DNA of 64,000 nt from Larus michahellis. Its lineage: Eukaryota; Chordata; Aves; Charadriiformes; Laridae. Positions 24,401-37,162 of the stretch are shown here, piece by piece (positions within the stretch are counted from its first letter, which is position 1; every line of letters begins with the position of its first letter). The notes beneath the pieces are model-generated. The model was not told where the DNA came from, searched no databases, and was given only the letters and a program-made list of their open reading frames with translations. The stretch spans positions 55,624,442-55,688,441 of the forward strand of contig NC_133897.1 in the NCBI RefSeq assembly GCF_964199755.1, in the 5' to 3' direction. The translations under genes were made by a program, and so were the position numbers.

Positions 24401-26080
24401 AAAAAAAAAAAGAAACAAGAACCAAAACAGGGAAAATAAAAATCTAGAAAGTGGGGAGCATTCTGTTTTAAATTGTTTGATCAATTATCAAATCTGTGTT
24501 AAAACAGATGTTTTCTACAAAAGGTTGCATTTACCTGGAAATGTAAATTTCTGGAAAAACATTGGAATAGGAATTTTTCAGTTAGCCGTTCCCTACACCT
24601 ATGCGACACAGTCTAATCCTTTCCCTGCTGAGGATGCAATGGATCTGAACCAGAACAACTCATGGAATTCTACTGCTGGAAAGCACCGAAAAGATTTGTT
24701 GGCGCTAATCTCCATCAAAATGCATGGTATATGCATAATTACTACTGTGTCCTACAGATTTTTGCACTATTAAAAGTAAATAAGATAAATGGAAAAACTA
24801 GATCTCTCTGTTGCTAGCACTACCAGAAACCTTCTAATTTGTAATAACCCCTACAAGGACAGCCGTGAAACGTGCATATCCCCACAACAAACTGCCAGGA
24901 ATTTTGAATGGTTTTGGTTTTTTTTTTTCACTACTTGGTAAACGTCATATGTATGCAAAAACCTTACAGAGGAAACATGATACCAGTCCCTCAGTACTCC
25001 AATGAATTCTACAAAAGAGTTAAATAAATAATTTTGTGATTATGTTCAGTGTACAGTCTGCATGCATTCTGCCTTATAACGGTTTCAAATATTCTCTTTG
25101 AATTGTTTCCCACCATTTACATTTAAGTCATGCAACCCTTTGCTTATTGCTTTGAATGTAACTGAAAATCAACATTACTTTGAATAATGACAAGTGCTTC
25201 AACAGAGCTGGCACTGAATCATTTTAAACATCTTTTGACTGTGCCACACGATTACTCATTCTTTTGCTCTATCTATTTAGTTTTCCAGTAACTAAAACCA
25301 GATTTTACTAGTCTAGTAACTTAATTATAAACTGCCCAGTGTCTGTTTACGTAAGTGGTTCACTTATGGTAGAAACTCTCTGATTGCTGTAGTTCCACAG
25401 ACCTTGTATTTCATAGATATAATATGCCTTCTAATAATTTCCAAGTTAAAAAATTGGTGCAGATAAGATCACATCTTACCCAAGGAAGGCAATGCATTCT
25501 TTTTTTTTCTTCTTCTTTTTTTTTGATTAAAAAAACCCCCCACATATAAATGCTGAGATTGAAGACATTTAATATGTATTACTGTCTGTGTATCCGATTA
25601 CAGAAATATATCTTTAGCAGAAATTAAACTCTTAACAAAAGGTGGGGGAGGACAGGACTAAAAGGGCCTGGCAGAAGCCTCCTGTAAGCACATCCAATAA
25701 CCATTTTGGAAAACAAAACAAACAAGAAAAAGTTGCTCTCTGCCTTACAAAAGGGGTCTGCACTTACTTTACAGTATGGACACACAGAGTTGATTTTCCA
25801 CCTGTCACAAGGGAGTATTATAACACCCTTTTGTGGGGAGGGGGCGAACAGTTGCTAACAACATTGGGAATCTCCAAAAGAGGATCTACTACAGCTGGAA
25901 AAAAAATGTATGTTCAATTGTGCCAAATAAATTGTTGAGTGATGATATCCGAACTAAGGAGATGGTAACTACAGGAATGAAAGGGGACAAAATGGGAAGG
26001 AGAAAAATAAGTCGATGGAGGTGGTCAGAACTTCTTAAAATGATATGATAAACGAGCCTTCATCAGTAAACCAATCTACC

Positions 26081-26130
26081 AGTTAAACTAACTTTAGTTT
26101 AACTAACTAGTTTAACTAACTTGTTTAGCT
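26081..26130 (+). repeat. 13-bp minisatellite, about 3.5 copies
   Basis: Tandem units of 'agtttaactaact', with small variants, cover this short stretch. It lies about 300 bases before the 5' end of the plus-strand CR1. Confidence 0.8.
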
Positions 26131-26148
26131 GGAAGTTACTCTTTCCAT

Positions 26149-26186
26149 GGGAGGGAGGGAGGAGAGGGCCTGTTGGGGGGGGGGGA
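26149..26186 (+). repeat. G-rich simple tract
   Basis: This is a purine-rich stretch of gggagggagggag followed, after a short gap, by a run of about ten guanines. It has G-quadruplex potential on the plus strand. Confidence 0.7.
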
Positions 26187-26436
26187 AGAAGAGATGGAGG
26201 GAATGTCACAGAGAGTTAGACTATAATCCTACATGTGTGCCATCACTATTACATTCTTAACCAGAAGCTGCAATAATCGTGAAACAAAAGCTTCATGGGA
26301 AGATTAGAAAAGCTAGAGAGTGTCAAAAAATATATATATATATTCAGAACTGCACAAATAGCAAACATTATACAGGAAAACACCACCTTTTTCTGTAAAC
26401 TGTCTCTCATCAAAGTTGTTTCAGTGAATAATAGGG

Positions 26437-27833
26437 CCGGAAGGAGGATCCGGGGAACTACAGGCCAGTCAGTCTGACCTCGGTGCCTGGGAAGGTCATG
26501 GAACAGATCCTCCTCAGTGCCATTACACGGCACATGCAGGAGAACAGGGTGATCAGGCCCAGTCAGCATGGGTTTGTGAAGGGCAGGTCATGCCTATCTA
26601 ACCTAATATCCTTCTATGATAAGGTGACCCACTTAGTGGATGAGGGAAAAGCTGTGGATGTTATCTACTTGGATTTTTGCAAAGCTTTTGACACTGTTTC
26701 CCACAGCATTCTCCTGGAGAAACTGGCTGCTCATGGCCTGGACAGGTGTACTCTTCGCTGGGTAAAAAACTGGCTGGATGGCCGTGCCCAGAGAGTGGTG
26801 GTAAATGGAGTTAAATCCAGTTGGTGTCCAGTCACAAGTGGTGTCCCCCAGGGTTCGGTGCTGGGGCCGGTTCTCTTTAATATCTTTATCAATGATCTGG
26901 ATGAAGGGATTGAATGCACCCTCAGTAAGTTCGCAGATGACACTAAACTGGGCAGGCGTGTTGATCTGCTTGAGGGTAGGTTGGCTCTGCAGAGGGATCT
27001 GGACAGGCTGGACCGATGGGCTGAGACCAATGGTATGAGGTTCAACAAGGCCAAATGCCAGGTCCTGCACTTGGGACACAACAACCCCATGCAGCGCTAC
27101 AGGATTGGGGCAGAGTGGCTTGAAAGCAGCCCGGCAGAAAAGGACCTGGGGGTGTTGGTTGACAGCCGGCTGAATATGAGCCAGCAGTGTGCCCAGGTGG
27201 CCAAGAAGGCCAACAGCATCCTAGCCTGTATCAGGAATAGTGTGGTGAGCCGGACTAGGGAAGTGATCATCCCCCTGTACTCGGCACTGGTGAGGCCCCA
27301 CCTCGAGTACTGCGTTCAGTTTTGGGCCCCTCGCTACAAGAGGGACATTGAGGTGTTGGAGCGTGTCCAGAGAAGGGCTACAAAGCTGGTGAGGGGCCTG
27401 GAGGACAAACCTTATGAGGAACGACTGAGGGAGCTGGGGTTGTTTAGCCTGGAGAAGAGGAGGCTGAGGGGAGACCTTATCACCCTCTACAACTACCTGA
27501 AAGGAGGTTGTAGAGAGATGGGGGCTGACCTCTTCTCCCTGGTGACAAGTGATAGGACGAGGGGAAACGGGTTCAAGTTACGTCAGGGGAGGTTTAGATT
27601 AGATATTAGGAGACATTTTTTCACTGAAAGGGTTATTAAACATTGGAATAGTTGCCCAGGGAGGTGGTGGATTCACCATCTCTGGAGGTGTTTAAAAAAA
27701 GAGTAGATGGGGCACTGAGGGACATGGTTTAGAAGTGGCTCTTGTCAGGGTAGGCTAAAGGTTGGACTCGATGATCTTAAAGGTCCCTTCCAACCTCAAC
27801 AATTCTATGATTCTATGATTCTATGATTCTATA
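26437..27833 (+). mobile_element. CR1 LINE, 5'-truncated, well preserved
   Basis: One frame runs open from about 26441 to 27650. It carries ordered CR1 reverse-transcriptase motifs: '[17 protein letters not shown]', '[16 protein letters not shown]', '[18 protein letters not shown]', '[15 protein letters not shown]', the catalytic 'KFADDTK' box and '[18 protein letters not shown]'. A one-base deletion near 27650 shifts the last part. In the other frame the sequence continues '[20 protein letters not shown]' to a TAG at 27730-27732. The 3' end has the 'aaggtcccttccaacct' hallmark and 3.9 copies of ATTCTATG (27802-27833). The endonuclease and N-terminal RT are missing, so the copy cannot move on its own. 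It is the youngest-looking element in the window. No promoter of its own is present. Confidence 0.95.
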
Positions 27834-29700
27834 ATCTCTTTAAAACTGTATACAAATTATTGCAGGAAGTTGACGTTGTTGAAAGTGTTCCCTGTGACTT
27901 ACAGATTCATCCTAGATATACTTACCTAGGTCATCATCACTCTAAAAAGAACTAAGATTTTACTCATGGAATGCCTCAACCAAGCAAAAGAGTTTTAGAG
28001 AAAGCTTTCCAGAGAAAAGGGAAAGGAGAGAGTAAATCAGCAGGCTCAATTACATACGGCAAGGAATCTATACTAATCTACCATATAACAGGACAACAGT
28101 GAAGAGAAAATACATTCAAAGGCAGATCCAGTGACACTTCATTCATGTATTTAATTTTAGCAGAAACTCATTATTAACAGAGCAGGCTTTATACTAGCTT
28201 CAATAAGAATTTGTTCAAGGCAGATTCATAAATCATATGTTGTAAATGTTGCCATTTCACAGCAAAATTACCAACATAACTTTCGTTTTCTGGCTTCTAA
28301 TTAAAGGTTGATAATGAAACTGTATATAACTTGACTGTTTAACTACTCATTAACGATGCTGAACTCAGAATTGCTACTGTGACATCCTGTACCACTGCTT
28401 GTAGTGACTGCACTGTGTATACACTGTACTGTGCACCGCTTTTAGTCAAGTAAACAATTGCTCTTTCAAGCCACAAAAATGCACGTCTGCTCTCAAGGAG
28501 ACATGTGTTTTGCTGCATCATTAAAGAAAAATGCGCAGCCTATGATATCAAAAGACTAAACGTATGCAACTACCAACACTTCATTGGAGAAAAATGTATA
28601 AACAACTGAAAACGTTTTTCCCCTTTATATAGTAATATATTAATAGAGAATCATCCCACGCAAACCTGGGACATCCCACATTTCAGTAGATTCCATACAA
28701 GGTTCAGGAGATTCCCTCTCCACTCAAGAGGGAACAAAAGACCTCTCCCACCAGCTAGGCTGTTTTTTTAATGAAGACTCTCCATAAAGCCCAGAAAATC
28801 AGCAGGTGAGTCCTTCTATAAGAATAAACTACAAATAAAAACGTAGTTTTTAAGCCAGTACTTCTTTTTCGTCTTTCCTACTGATGTTCCAAGAGAAACT
28901 TTCTACTTCATCTCCCTGTGGTGAGATCATAATTTATCACTACAGAAATTAGCGTGATGTTAAAAATAAGCCTGCTGAGGCTATGCTGCATGATGAGTGA
29001 GGAGAGAGACTGAGACAGTACAGGGTTTCTCAGACAGGAAGTTATAAAATACTAATGAAACTCAAGGAAATTGTTTTATGTCACTGTAATAGATTTAATT
29101 CACTTGCACGTCTCTTTTTCTTTACTTCGTGCACATCCACTTGAGCTTATTTTAGTATGACTTTTGACCTCTGCCAAGGGCTCTGGTGAATGTTCTTGAG
29201 TCCTGCCACTAGGCTTGTCATTCTAACAGTGCTTTTTCATTCCCGTGTGATGTTTAACATAGGAAATGCCATCTCCTCCAGACCTCTGATCATCTCTACG
29301 TTCTTTCAGACACCTTGCACTTGCTGGCAGAGGTGTTGAAAAGCAAGTGGACTACAGATCTGATCCCAAGTCCACTCCGCAGCAATCTCATCAATACTTT
29401 CATGAACGTTAGCTGGCGTTTTGTGAATAAATTGGAACAGATTTAATCATAGACTGGTTAGAGTTGGGAGGGACCTTAAAGACTATCTAGTTCCAATCCC
29501 TTACACCTTTCCTTAACATCCCCTTAATGGTACACCATATATACCATACTTTTTTTCTTTCTTTTCTATATGGTATTCTTAGGGATTTCATTGCTTGTCT
29601 GTATTTAAAATTTGATAGCACAGAAGGCCAGCTGCGTTTGGGCCTGCACAGAAGATAAGGTGTAAATGCTTGCACAGGATTCTTTTACCCATAAACCCCG
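27834..29700. other. Intergenic DNA upstream of LRRFIP2
   Basis: AT-rich sequence with no exon, long frame or repeat that I recognise, except a CR1 scrap at 29445-29500. It leads into the LRRFIP2 CpG island. Confidence 0.7.
29445..29500 (-). mobile_element. CR1 3'-end scrap
   Basis: Only the terminal CR1 hallmark is left: 'aatcatagactgg' then 'ttgggagggaccttaaag' and 'tctagttccaa'. Its orientation is minus (3' end at the left). Confidence 0.8.
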
Positions 29701-30249
29701 CCTGGCACCCATCCACCTAAACCTTCCACCACACTCATGGCGGGGACGGGGTGTGCCAGCTCTTAAAAGCGATGGGAGCAGGACACCCCAGCTTGGCAAA
29801 ATGCGCAGGGACAGATTCCACGGGCCCAGGCCCGGCTGAAGGTGGCGGGTCGCGCCGCGGCCTTGACTGGGGGGCTCCGGCTGGTCCGTACAAACAAAAC
29901 CGAGAAGCAAACGCAAAGGAGAAGGTCGCAGACCTACCTCTCCCCGCCACAGCAGCGAGTCAGCCGGCCCACCCGGTGATAAGGGGGGAGCCGAGGCGGA
30001 GAGCTGGCCGCAGCCCTCCTCACAGGGCACGACCCCCCTCCCTTTGCTGCCTGCTGAGGAAAAGAGAAACGGGGATGGGGGGAGAGGCAAGCACTCCCCC
30101 TCCAGCAGCGCGTTTAGCGCCGGGGGCTGACTGCTGCCTCACCGTCCCTGAGCTGAAAAGGCCGCCTCAGGACACAGGCACCCGCCTGCCGTTCCCTCAG
30201 AGCTCCGGACAGCCGGGGCTGCGCCGGCGGCGCTCCGCGCCGCCCGCCC

Positions 30250-30261
30250 TGCGCAGGCGCA
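30250..30261 (+). promoter_or_regulatory. NRF1-type motif in LRRFIP2 island
   Basis: tgcgcaggcgca on the plus strand is near the NRF1 consensus YGCGCAYGCGCR. The core 10-mer gcgcaggcgc is identical to the one in the GOLGA4 island (on that gene's strand). It lies about 650 bases upstream of the best first-exon donor. Confidence 0.5.
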
Positions 30262-30599
30262 CCGCCCTCTCGCCCCTTCCTCCGCGGCGGCTGCGCAGTC
30301 CGCCCCGCCGGCCTGTGTCAGGGGCTGTGGGGCGAGGCGAGTGGGCACCGGTCTCGGTAGCAGTGTGGGACGCGTGCCGCTACTGCAACGGCTGCCCACT
30401 GGCCCCGACCGTGCCCGGCCGCCCTCCCCTCAGCGCCAGCCCCTTCCTCCGGGTGGTTTGAAATGAACCGCTGTTTCCTGCCCGCGTTCCCGCTGTGGCC
30501 GTAACCGCCCGGCGGAGAAGGGGAGGAGGCAAGAACGCGGGGCGGGGGAAGAGGAGGGCGGCCTGGAGCGGCGCGGCTCGTCTCCGCCGAAGGCTCCGG

Positions 30600-30905
30600 T
30601 TCCTGCGGGCCCCTCACGGGGGAAAGAAGCAGGGTGGGGAGGGCAAGAAAGCGGGGAAGCGAGGTAGCTGCCGCCTTGCCGCGGCCTCTGGACGGTCCGT
30701 GCCCGGCGGGCAGCCGCGCTCGCCCTGGGGCGGCTTCTGCCTCTTGTTCCTTGGACTCTGGGCGTGGAGGAGCGAGGGAAGGAAGGAGCCTGAGGCCATT
30801 CCGGGACCGGCGAGCCCCCTCGCAGCCGTGGAAGGGGAGGGTGAAGCAAACCTACTCCCCCTCCCCCGTTAAGCCGTCGCGGCGCTACGGCGGGCGGGCC
30901 CGCAG
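30600..30905 (+). other. LRRFIP2: Candidate LRRFIP2 5' non-coding exon 1
   Basis: The 3' edge rests on a strong donor, CGCAG|gtaagg at 30906, within the CpG island. The 5' edge given is nominal because no start signal is visible. The first coding exon (41089 onward) has an acceptor only 15 bases before its ATG, so at least one upstream non-coding exon is required, and this is the best candidate. Donors near 31082 (cag|gtaggt) and 31409 (ctcg|gtaagg) could serve alternative first exons. Confidence 0.4.
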
Positions 30906-30969
30906 GTAAGGCTTCTCGGGGCCCGGGCGAGCAGAGGGTGAGGGCCGGGGAGGGAGGGAGGGTGCCATA

Positions 30970-30985
30970 GACACACACACACACA
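30970..30985 (+). repeat. (CA)n microsatellite
   Basis: About eight CA units, inside the CpG island and just after the candidate exon 1 donor. Confidence 0.85.
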
Positions 30986-33900
30986 AACCCGGGCGGGGTG
31001 GGGAAGCAGGGTGGGAACCCGGTTCTTCGGGTTTCGAGAAGCGGGGAGGGCACGTTGGCTCCGCCGGGGCTCCCTCGGCAGGTAGGTGAACGGGAGAGGG
31101 GAAACGGTACCGCTGGGGGTGTCCGTGTCGTCCCCCCCCACCCCGCTTCTTTGCGGCCGCTGTCAGGCGCGATGCGGGCGGGCGAGGGGAAGCCGGGACC
31201 GCCCGAGCCCCTTCCGGCGGGGCTCAGCCCCTCGGGGGTCGGGGCAGGCCGGCGGGAAGGTGCCGTTCCCGCCTGGGTGCGGAGTGGAAAGGAGGGGGAG
31301 GAAGAGGAGGGAGATGTCCCCAAATCACAGCTGCGTGTGGGGGGCTGCCTTTCTGGCTCGCACTTCCTCGAAGCACGTTCCCCCGAGCGGCAGGGCGTGC
31401 CCCCTCGGTAAGGAGCTACGGCGGGGTTCGGTGAGGCCTTCTGATGCTCGGTTGAGTTTTCTTCTTATTTCAGAGGGCGTTTTTTGATTTGTTCTTGGTG
31501 TGCCCTGCTGCTGTAATGGCAAAGAGGCTGTTGATGAGGATAAGAGAGAGGGACCCATTCATGAGTTTGGAAGGAGCCCGAAAACGGCTCCGGGCTGTGA
31601 TTTGCTCCCAGTATTCAAAGTGGTTTCCAGTTTGAACCCTAGCGTGATACTTTGAAGGGCAGTGCTATGTATTTCACTGATAATAAAAACGTTTTGTAAA
31701 TGGAGCGGCATACTATGTTGAATTTGTATGACCTACTCGGTGACTCCCTCATTTTAGAGAGATTTACAGACGTTTTTGCCTTGAAATGAGGAAGGTTTAG
31801 GATCAGTTTTATCCCTTTAAAGTATCAATCAAACATCTTTGAAAATATCTGGGGTTTTTTTTTGGTTAAAAACTTCCTATAAGACAAAATCAACGCTTGT
31901 CTGGTGAGTTCTTCAGACATTCATTGTGTCTTGACTGTACAGGGATGTAATTAAATGTATTGGGGCCCAGGAACAGTTATCTTCTTAATATACATCTGCT
32001 TCCTCGGTTAATGTAATTGCTTAGTGATGATGTAGGAACAGATGAAAGGTGCTCTAGCAGTAGAAAATAGTTTGACGTACATGACATGCTTTTTCCATTG
32101 CTTTGTGTAACTTGGGTTTGGAGATGTTTACCTTAGAATGTGAAGTCAGTCAGTCGTACCTGAACTGAATTCCTGGCTGTAGCTGAGAACTTGTGAATAG
32201 AAGACAGTTGTGTGAAATGAGTCAGGTGTAAGCTTGTTGCTCTAAACATCAGTGCTGCTTATGAACTGATTCCAAAGGAGCTTATTTTTTCTTTTTTTTT
32301 TTAATGACTCTCATTGTCTCAGAAGATGGTATAGCCCTTTAATGCATGTGAACTTTTAGAAAGTGCTGTTTAAATTGGACTCCAAGTAGAGGGGATCTGT
32401 AGAACATGTGAAGGTCTAGACTTTCACATAGTGCACAAGTTGTGATGTGCATACACCCAAATAAACTAGATTGGTGTCACATACAATTGAATACCTCTGG
32501 TATATAATGCCAGCAGAGGATTAGAAACCAGTAACAGATTTGGTACTGTGTTGTTGGTCGTGTTTGTAAGATCCTAATGTGAAGGCGTGTGGAGATAATT
32601 GTGGGTCAGTACAATCCAGTAGTGTTACCAAAAATGATTAGAGATGCTTTCTGAGAAAGTAATCCAAATTTATTATCTTGACGATCTGGAAACTAGGTAA
32701 CATGTAAGTGTATGTAATGGACAGTTTGTGCATTACATGTCCTTGAAAATAGTTTCTGTAAATAGTGCTTGTGAAGATGATAAAGTTCATATTTTTTTTG
32801 TGTTAGGCATGCAGAGTTAGAGCTGCTCCACGGGAAGAAGTGAAGGGGCACCTCCCAAAGGGCCAGGTGGGAACAAGTGTTTCGAAGCCTACCAGCCTGC
32901 TACCACAGCACGGGGCTAGTCAGCAGGAGTGGTGTCAGCTGATTGAAAAAACAGCAGGTGGAGAAAGCTCTAAGGCGTACCCAGCAGAATTTGTCCTGCT
33001 TGCTTCAGTAGCTTTTCTGCATTGTACTGTAGCAGTAGTAGAAAAGAGTGTAGGAGTGTATTAAATTGGTAATGGAAAAATATCTTAAATAGTTGCAGCT
33101 TGTTACTGAATGTGGGTTGTTACCATGGGGCTCTCTGTTTGTTTCATTAAAAAAAATGGAGGCTCAATATAGTAGCAGTGTTTTTGTTTGGTTTTTTTTT
33201 TTAATGAGTAATGAATCATTCTTTTGCAAAATGACAGAAAGGATAATCATTTTGAAAAAGCTGACAGTGTAAAAATGATGATTGTTCCATTTTAGAATAA
33301 ACATTTATGGAAGATTCTTGTTACTTTTTTATTATACATTCCCATCATTTTTCATGGTGCTCATTATAGTACTGTCATTTCCTCATACTTTAAAATTACA
33401 TTTGATTTCTTAGTTTGTTCCTGGATCTTCAGCATTTATGGTAGCACTGATTCTAGAAAAGTCCAGCTGTGTTACACTGCTTGTCTGAAACCTTCGTACG
33501 CTTTGCATTGTGCCCTAAGAGATCCTTTGGTGAGGTGCCATTGTAAGAACTTGGTGGATGCTTCTTGTCACTGATGATAACATCCTGTATGTAATGTTTT
33601 ATTTTGTGGAGTAATGGTATCTCCAAGTGCAGCTGTTACCAACTGACTGGCAGAGAACTCATACTTCATAAAATAAGTGCCACTGCTTGAAATTGCATCA
33701 CCACGTGGTGTTGTCTTGGAATTCTGGTAATTTGCAAAGGCTGAGGAAGGTCACCAAAGACAGCTTGGTGGGTCTGGAGGTGCCTGGTAGTTCTACAGCC
33801 CTGTAGGATACATTGGTACAGTTACTGTCTTGTGTTGCTTTAAGTTTACCAAACTAATCAGGCGAGGTTACACTTTATGGCTCCATCAGGCAACAATTTT

Positions 33901-36900
33901 GCAGACTGCGTAATGGCTTTTTGATTAACTGGAGACTTTCTGTTTACCTATAGCTTTGTAACACCATCAAACTGAGGGATTTAAGCCCCCTCTAAGGAAT
34001 TGTCATTCTATTCCGAAACACCATGAACTCATAAGAAGTTGTATTTCTCAGATTTTAAAATGGCAAGTAAACTGTGAATATGCTGCATTAAAGCATTGTG
34101 CAGTTGTCAGTTTGTACTGAATTAACTTTCAACTCCCCAGAGAGTAACTTTTTTTTCCTGAAGAAGCTGACATGACCTTGTCCTCTCAGAGCAGAAACTT
34201 TGTGCCAGCGGTTTCTGAAGTGGGCCATGATTAGAGATGAACAGGTTTTTTTAAATGGAAACACTATTCATGAGCTGGAATAACTTTGTCTCCATCATAG
34301 TGGTAAGCACTGTAATCTTTTGGCAGACAGTAATTATATGCTTTTCTCAGTGTTTGCTTTTTCCCTTTAATGTTAGGCTCTTTTACTCATATTAGCAGCT
34401 CTTTTTTGCAATAGCTCTAGTTGCAGTTAATCTTTTTCTGAACAAGGTTATTCTGAATGAAAATTCTAAATAAACCCTTAAAACTATTGCATTAAAACTC
34501 TGTTTACTTCTATCTCTCACTCTCCACACAATCCTTTGTTGGGTCATGGGTCACCCTGTGGTCATGCAGCTGCTTTTCCTTCTCAGGTGCTTTTGGGCCC
34601 ATGGACAGACATTCTAATTCCAAAGAGTGTACCCTTGTATAGGGGCATTTTTCTGGGGAAGACTCTTATGTTAGTCTTGCATAATTTTATCTCAAGTAAA
34701 ATTTTGTATTTTTATTCTGTGTCCATTTATTTCTGTGTCTCCTTTAGAGTTTGCTTTGACAAAGCACTGAAGGTTAAGCAAATAAGACTGTGATTTCCAA
34801 TGTGATTTTTTTTTTTTCTGCTCCTTAGCAAATATGAATGCTACTTCTCCTGTTTTGCAGTAATAATACCTCTGGCTTATTTGTAGCTTTGTGTTGCTAG
34901 AGCTGCAGTTTCATGAGACAGTTCTTTAAAATTGCTGGGTTGGGTTTCCCACTGTTCTTCTAAGCACATTAATTTTTAGAACTTCGCTTTAATTGTGGGT
35001 ATGGTAGCTTCCATACCTTCAGTCATCATCAGTATTCATTTGGTGAAGTAAAGAACCAACTGCTCAGTTAATGTATGAAGTATATTTAAATTCTTTAATT
35101 TCAACTCCATCATCAGTTTGTAGCACTCCTGCTCCTTAGATTTTTCTTTTTAGTTAGGTATTTGAAAAAGCTTTTTCTCTTTTTAGTAGATTTCACAGGT
35201 ATATTTTTTTAGTATATTTAACATTTGTGGAACTGTCAAAATTCAAAATGAGTTACTACTGTGTGTGTTTTATCAGCAACCTGTGATTAGCTTGCTGGTG
35301 AGGAATGTTTGGGATTTTTTTTCCCCTCCTGCTTCTTACATTAATAAATAAGGAAAATGAATGTGTTTCTAACATCATTTGTTCAAGTAACATTCATTCA
35401 GATTCTTCTAGGTTTTTAGACTGTTTGATTTCAAGAAATTCCAGCCTTCCTCTGTGTTCAAATGTCAGAATTCCCCTCTCCCACAGGCCTCATTGCCTTT
35501 TTGTTCTTATGAAATCAAAGAATTCAGCCACTAATTTAAATTGAATCAACTTGTAACTGAAATTGTTCACACAGACTATTACTACGTATCCTATAAGATC
35601 TTTGGGTCTTGTTGAGAAAATGTTTAGTGCTATGTCTTGTTAAGAGAGACATACAATTCTGTAACAAACCTAGGTATTTATGTACTCCAATATTGGTAAA
35701 TTACATTCAGATGATATTTTATAATGAACAACTTCCCAGTTTACCTATCGTATCATACGTTAAAGATACCAATTTCCATTAGCAGGGGCAGTTAGCTCTA
35801 TTGCAGTATTCTGCAGAACCTCCCTTGTGGTCCACTCAATTCAGTGTTTAAAGGTGTGTAGCAGATAAAAACAATAATTCTGCAAGTGGACAACTGAAAC
35901 TGCAAGAAACTTTGCCTGGATATTATGGGTAAAAGGTGCAATTCCTTCCCAGGATTAAAATAGTTTACTCCTTTAAAGATATAAACTGCTATGTTTGTGG
36001 CTTTGCACTTGAAATGCAGAGGCTGCTGGCTTGTATTCCAGTGTTAATTAGGAAACTCTGAGGCTGGGTCTAGAGCAGGGCTGTTCTTTTCTGTTGTTGG
36101 ATCAAATATACAGAGATTGTTTCTACGCAGGTGAATTTTAACTATCTTGTGGCCTTACTTTGAAAGAGAAAAGGAGAGTTTCAGTCTGTTTATTTATAGC
36201 CTGTTCACACTGTAGTATCTGAATGCCTTGCATGTATGTGATGCCAAATACACTGGCATAGGCCCAGGCATCAGAACAGGTGGTGCCATTGAAGGTGGTG
36301 AGTGATAGGGCTTTAATTCGTAGTGTAGCTTCTCTTTTACGTAAGACAGGTCACACTTTTTTCTACGAAATGAAAAAGAAACAAAGAGAACATTTAGTCA
36401 GAAGGTAATAGGAAGAAGAGTAGACGGCAAAGGCTTAGGGAAGAGATAAAATTTATATATGCCTAAAGTGAAGGCAAGTGAGAGAGGGAACTTGAGGGAT
36501 TTCCGCACAGGTCTTCTGGTTTGTTGGGGACTTCAGGCACTTCACTTTTTTGAATGAAATACAACAGGATGTCCCTTCATCAGTTGTGTAATATAGCGTA
36601 TAACCCAGCCTACAGTAAGAAATAAATATGTAATAGATGTGACTCAAGTATTCTGAACCGTAAATGCAGCAGATTATAATGTACTTTCCTTTTATTGTCT
36701 TTTATACTTTAGGAACGCCAATGTAACAAACTGTTCTTTGGTGGTTGTGTTTTGTTTTGGGATTCTGTTTAGTTATTTTCAGTGAAAATTCTAATGTTAT
36801 GGCTTATATTGAATTTTTTATAACATGCAGCAAAATAATTTTTCTAGAAATTAGCAAGTTATGGAAGTGAAGCACCTAAAAAACACTTCTGCATGCACGT

Positions 36901-37162
36901 GAAATATTTGGCACCTTATATTTTTCTGAGAAGTAATGTCATAATACATTCAGTATTAGACTAACGAGTCTGTTAGCAATAGAACTAGATCTCTTTAGTA
37001 CTGAACTGTATAACAAGACGTGAAATACTCTGACATACATCAGCTTAATTAAACATTACATGGAATGGAAAAAATTGTGAAAAATTGAAAAAATATCAAA
37101 ACATCTTATTAAAGAAAGCTTATATTGAGGTTTAGTTTCAAAGCTGGCAGCAATAATAAATA

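Larger units (their letters stand above)
9516..26436. other. Intergenic DNA between GOLGA4 and LRRFIP2 (left part)
   Basis: This AT-rich sequence has no long reading frame and no recognisable exon. All short frames here look like chance. It holds two MIR-like relics, a GC-rich patch at about 19.6-19.8 kb and several simple repeats, listed separately. Elsewhere I see no repeat family or gene. Confidence 0.7.
29700..31430 (+). promoter_or_regulatory. LRRFIP2: CpG island, LRRFIP2 promoter
   Basis: About 1.7 kb of GC- and CpG-dense DNA, rich in GC boxes, is the only island upstream of the LRRFIP2 coding exons on the plus strand. It contains several good plus-strand splice donors (30906, about 31082 and 31409), as expected of a promoter with alternative first exons. 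The long frames on both strands here come from the base composition and match no known protein. The start site cannot be fixed from sequence. Confidence 0.8.

Noticed and set aside
29751-31487. Many long reading frames on both strands in the 29.7-31.5 kb region (one of nearly 300 codons on the minus strand)
   Set aside because: They overlap one another in several frames inside a CpG island, are Pro/Arg/Gly-rich low-complexity, and match no family. GC-rich DNA has few stop codons.
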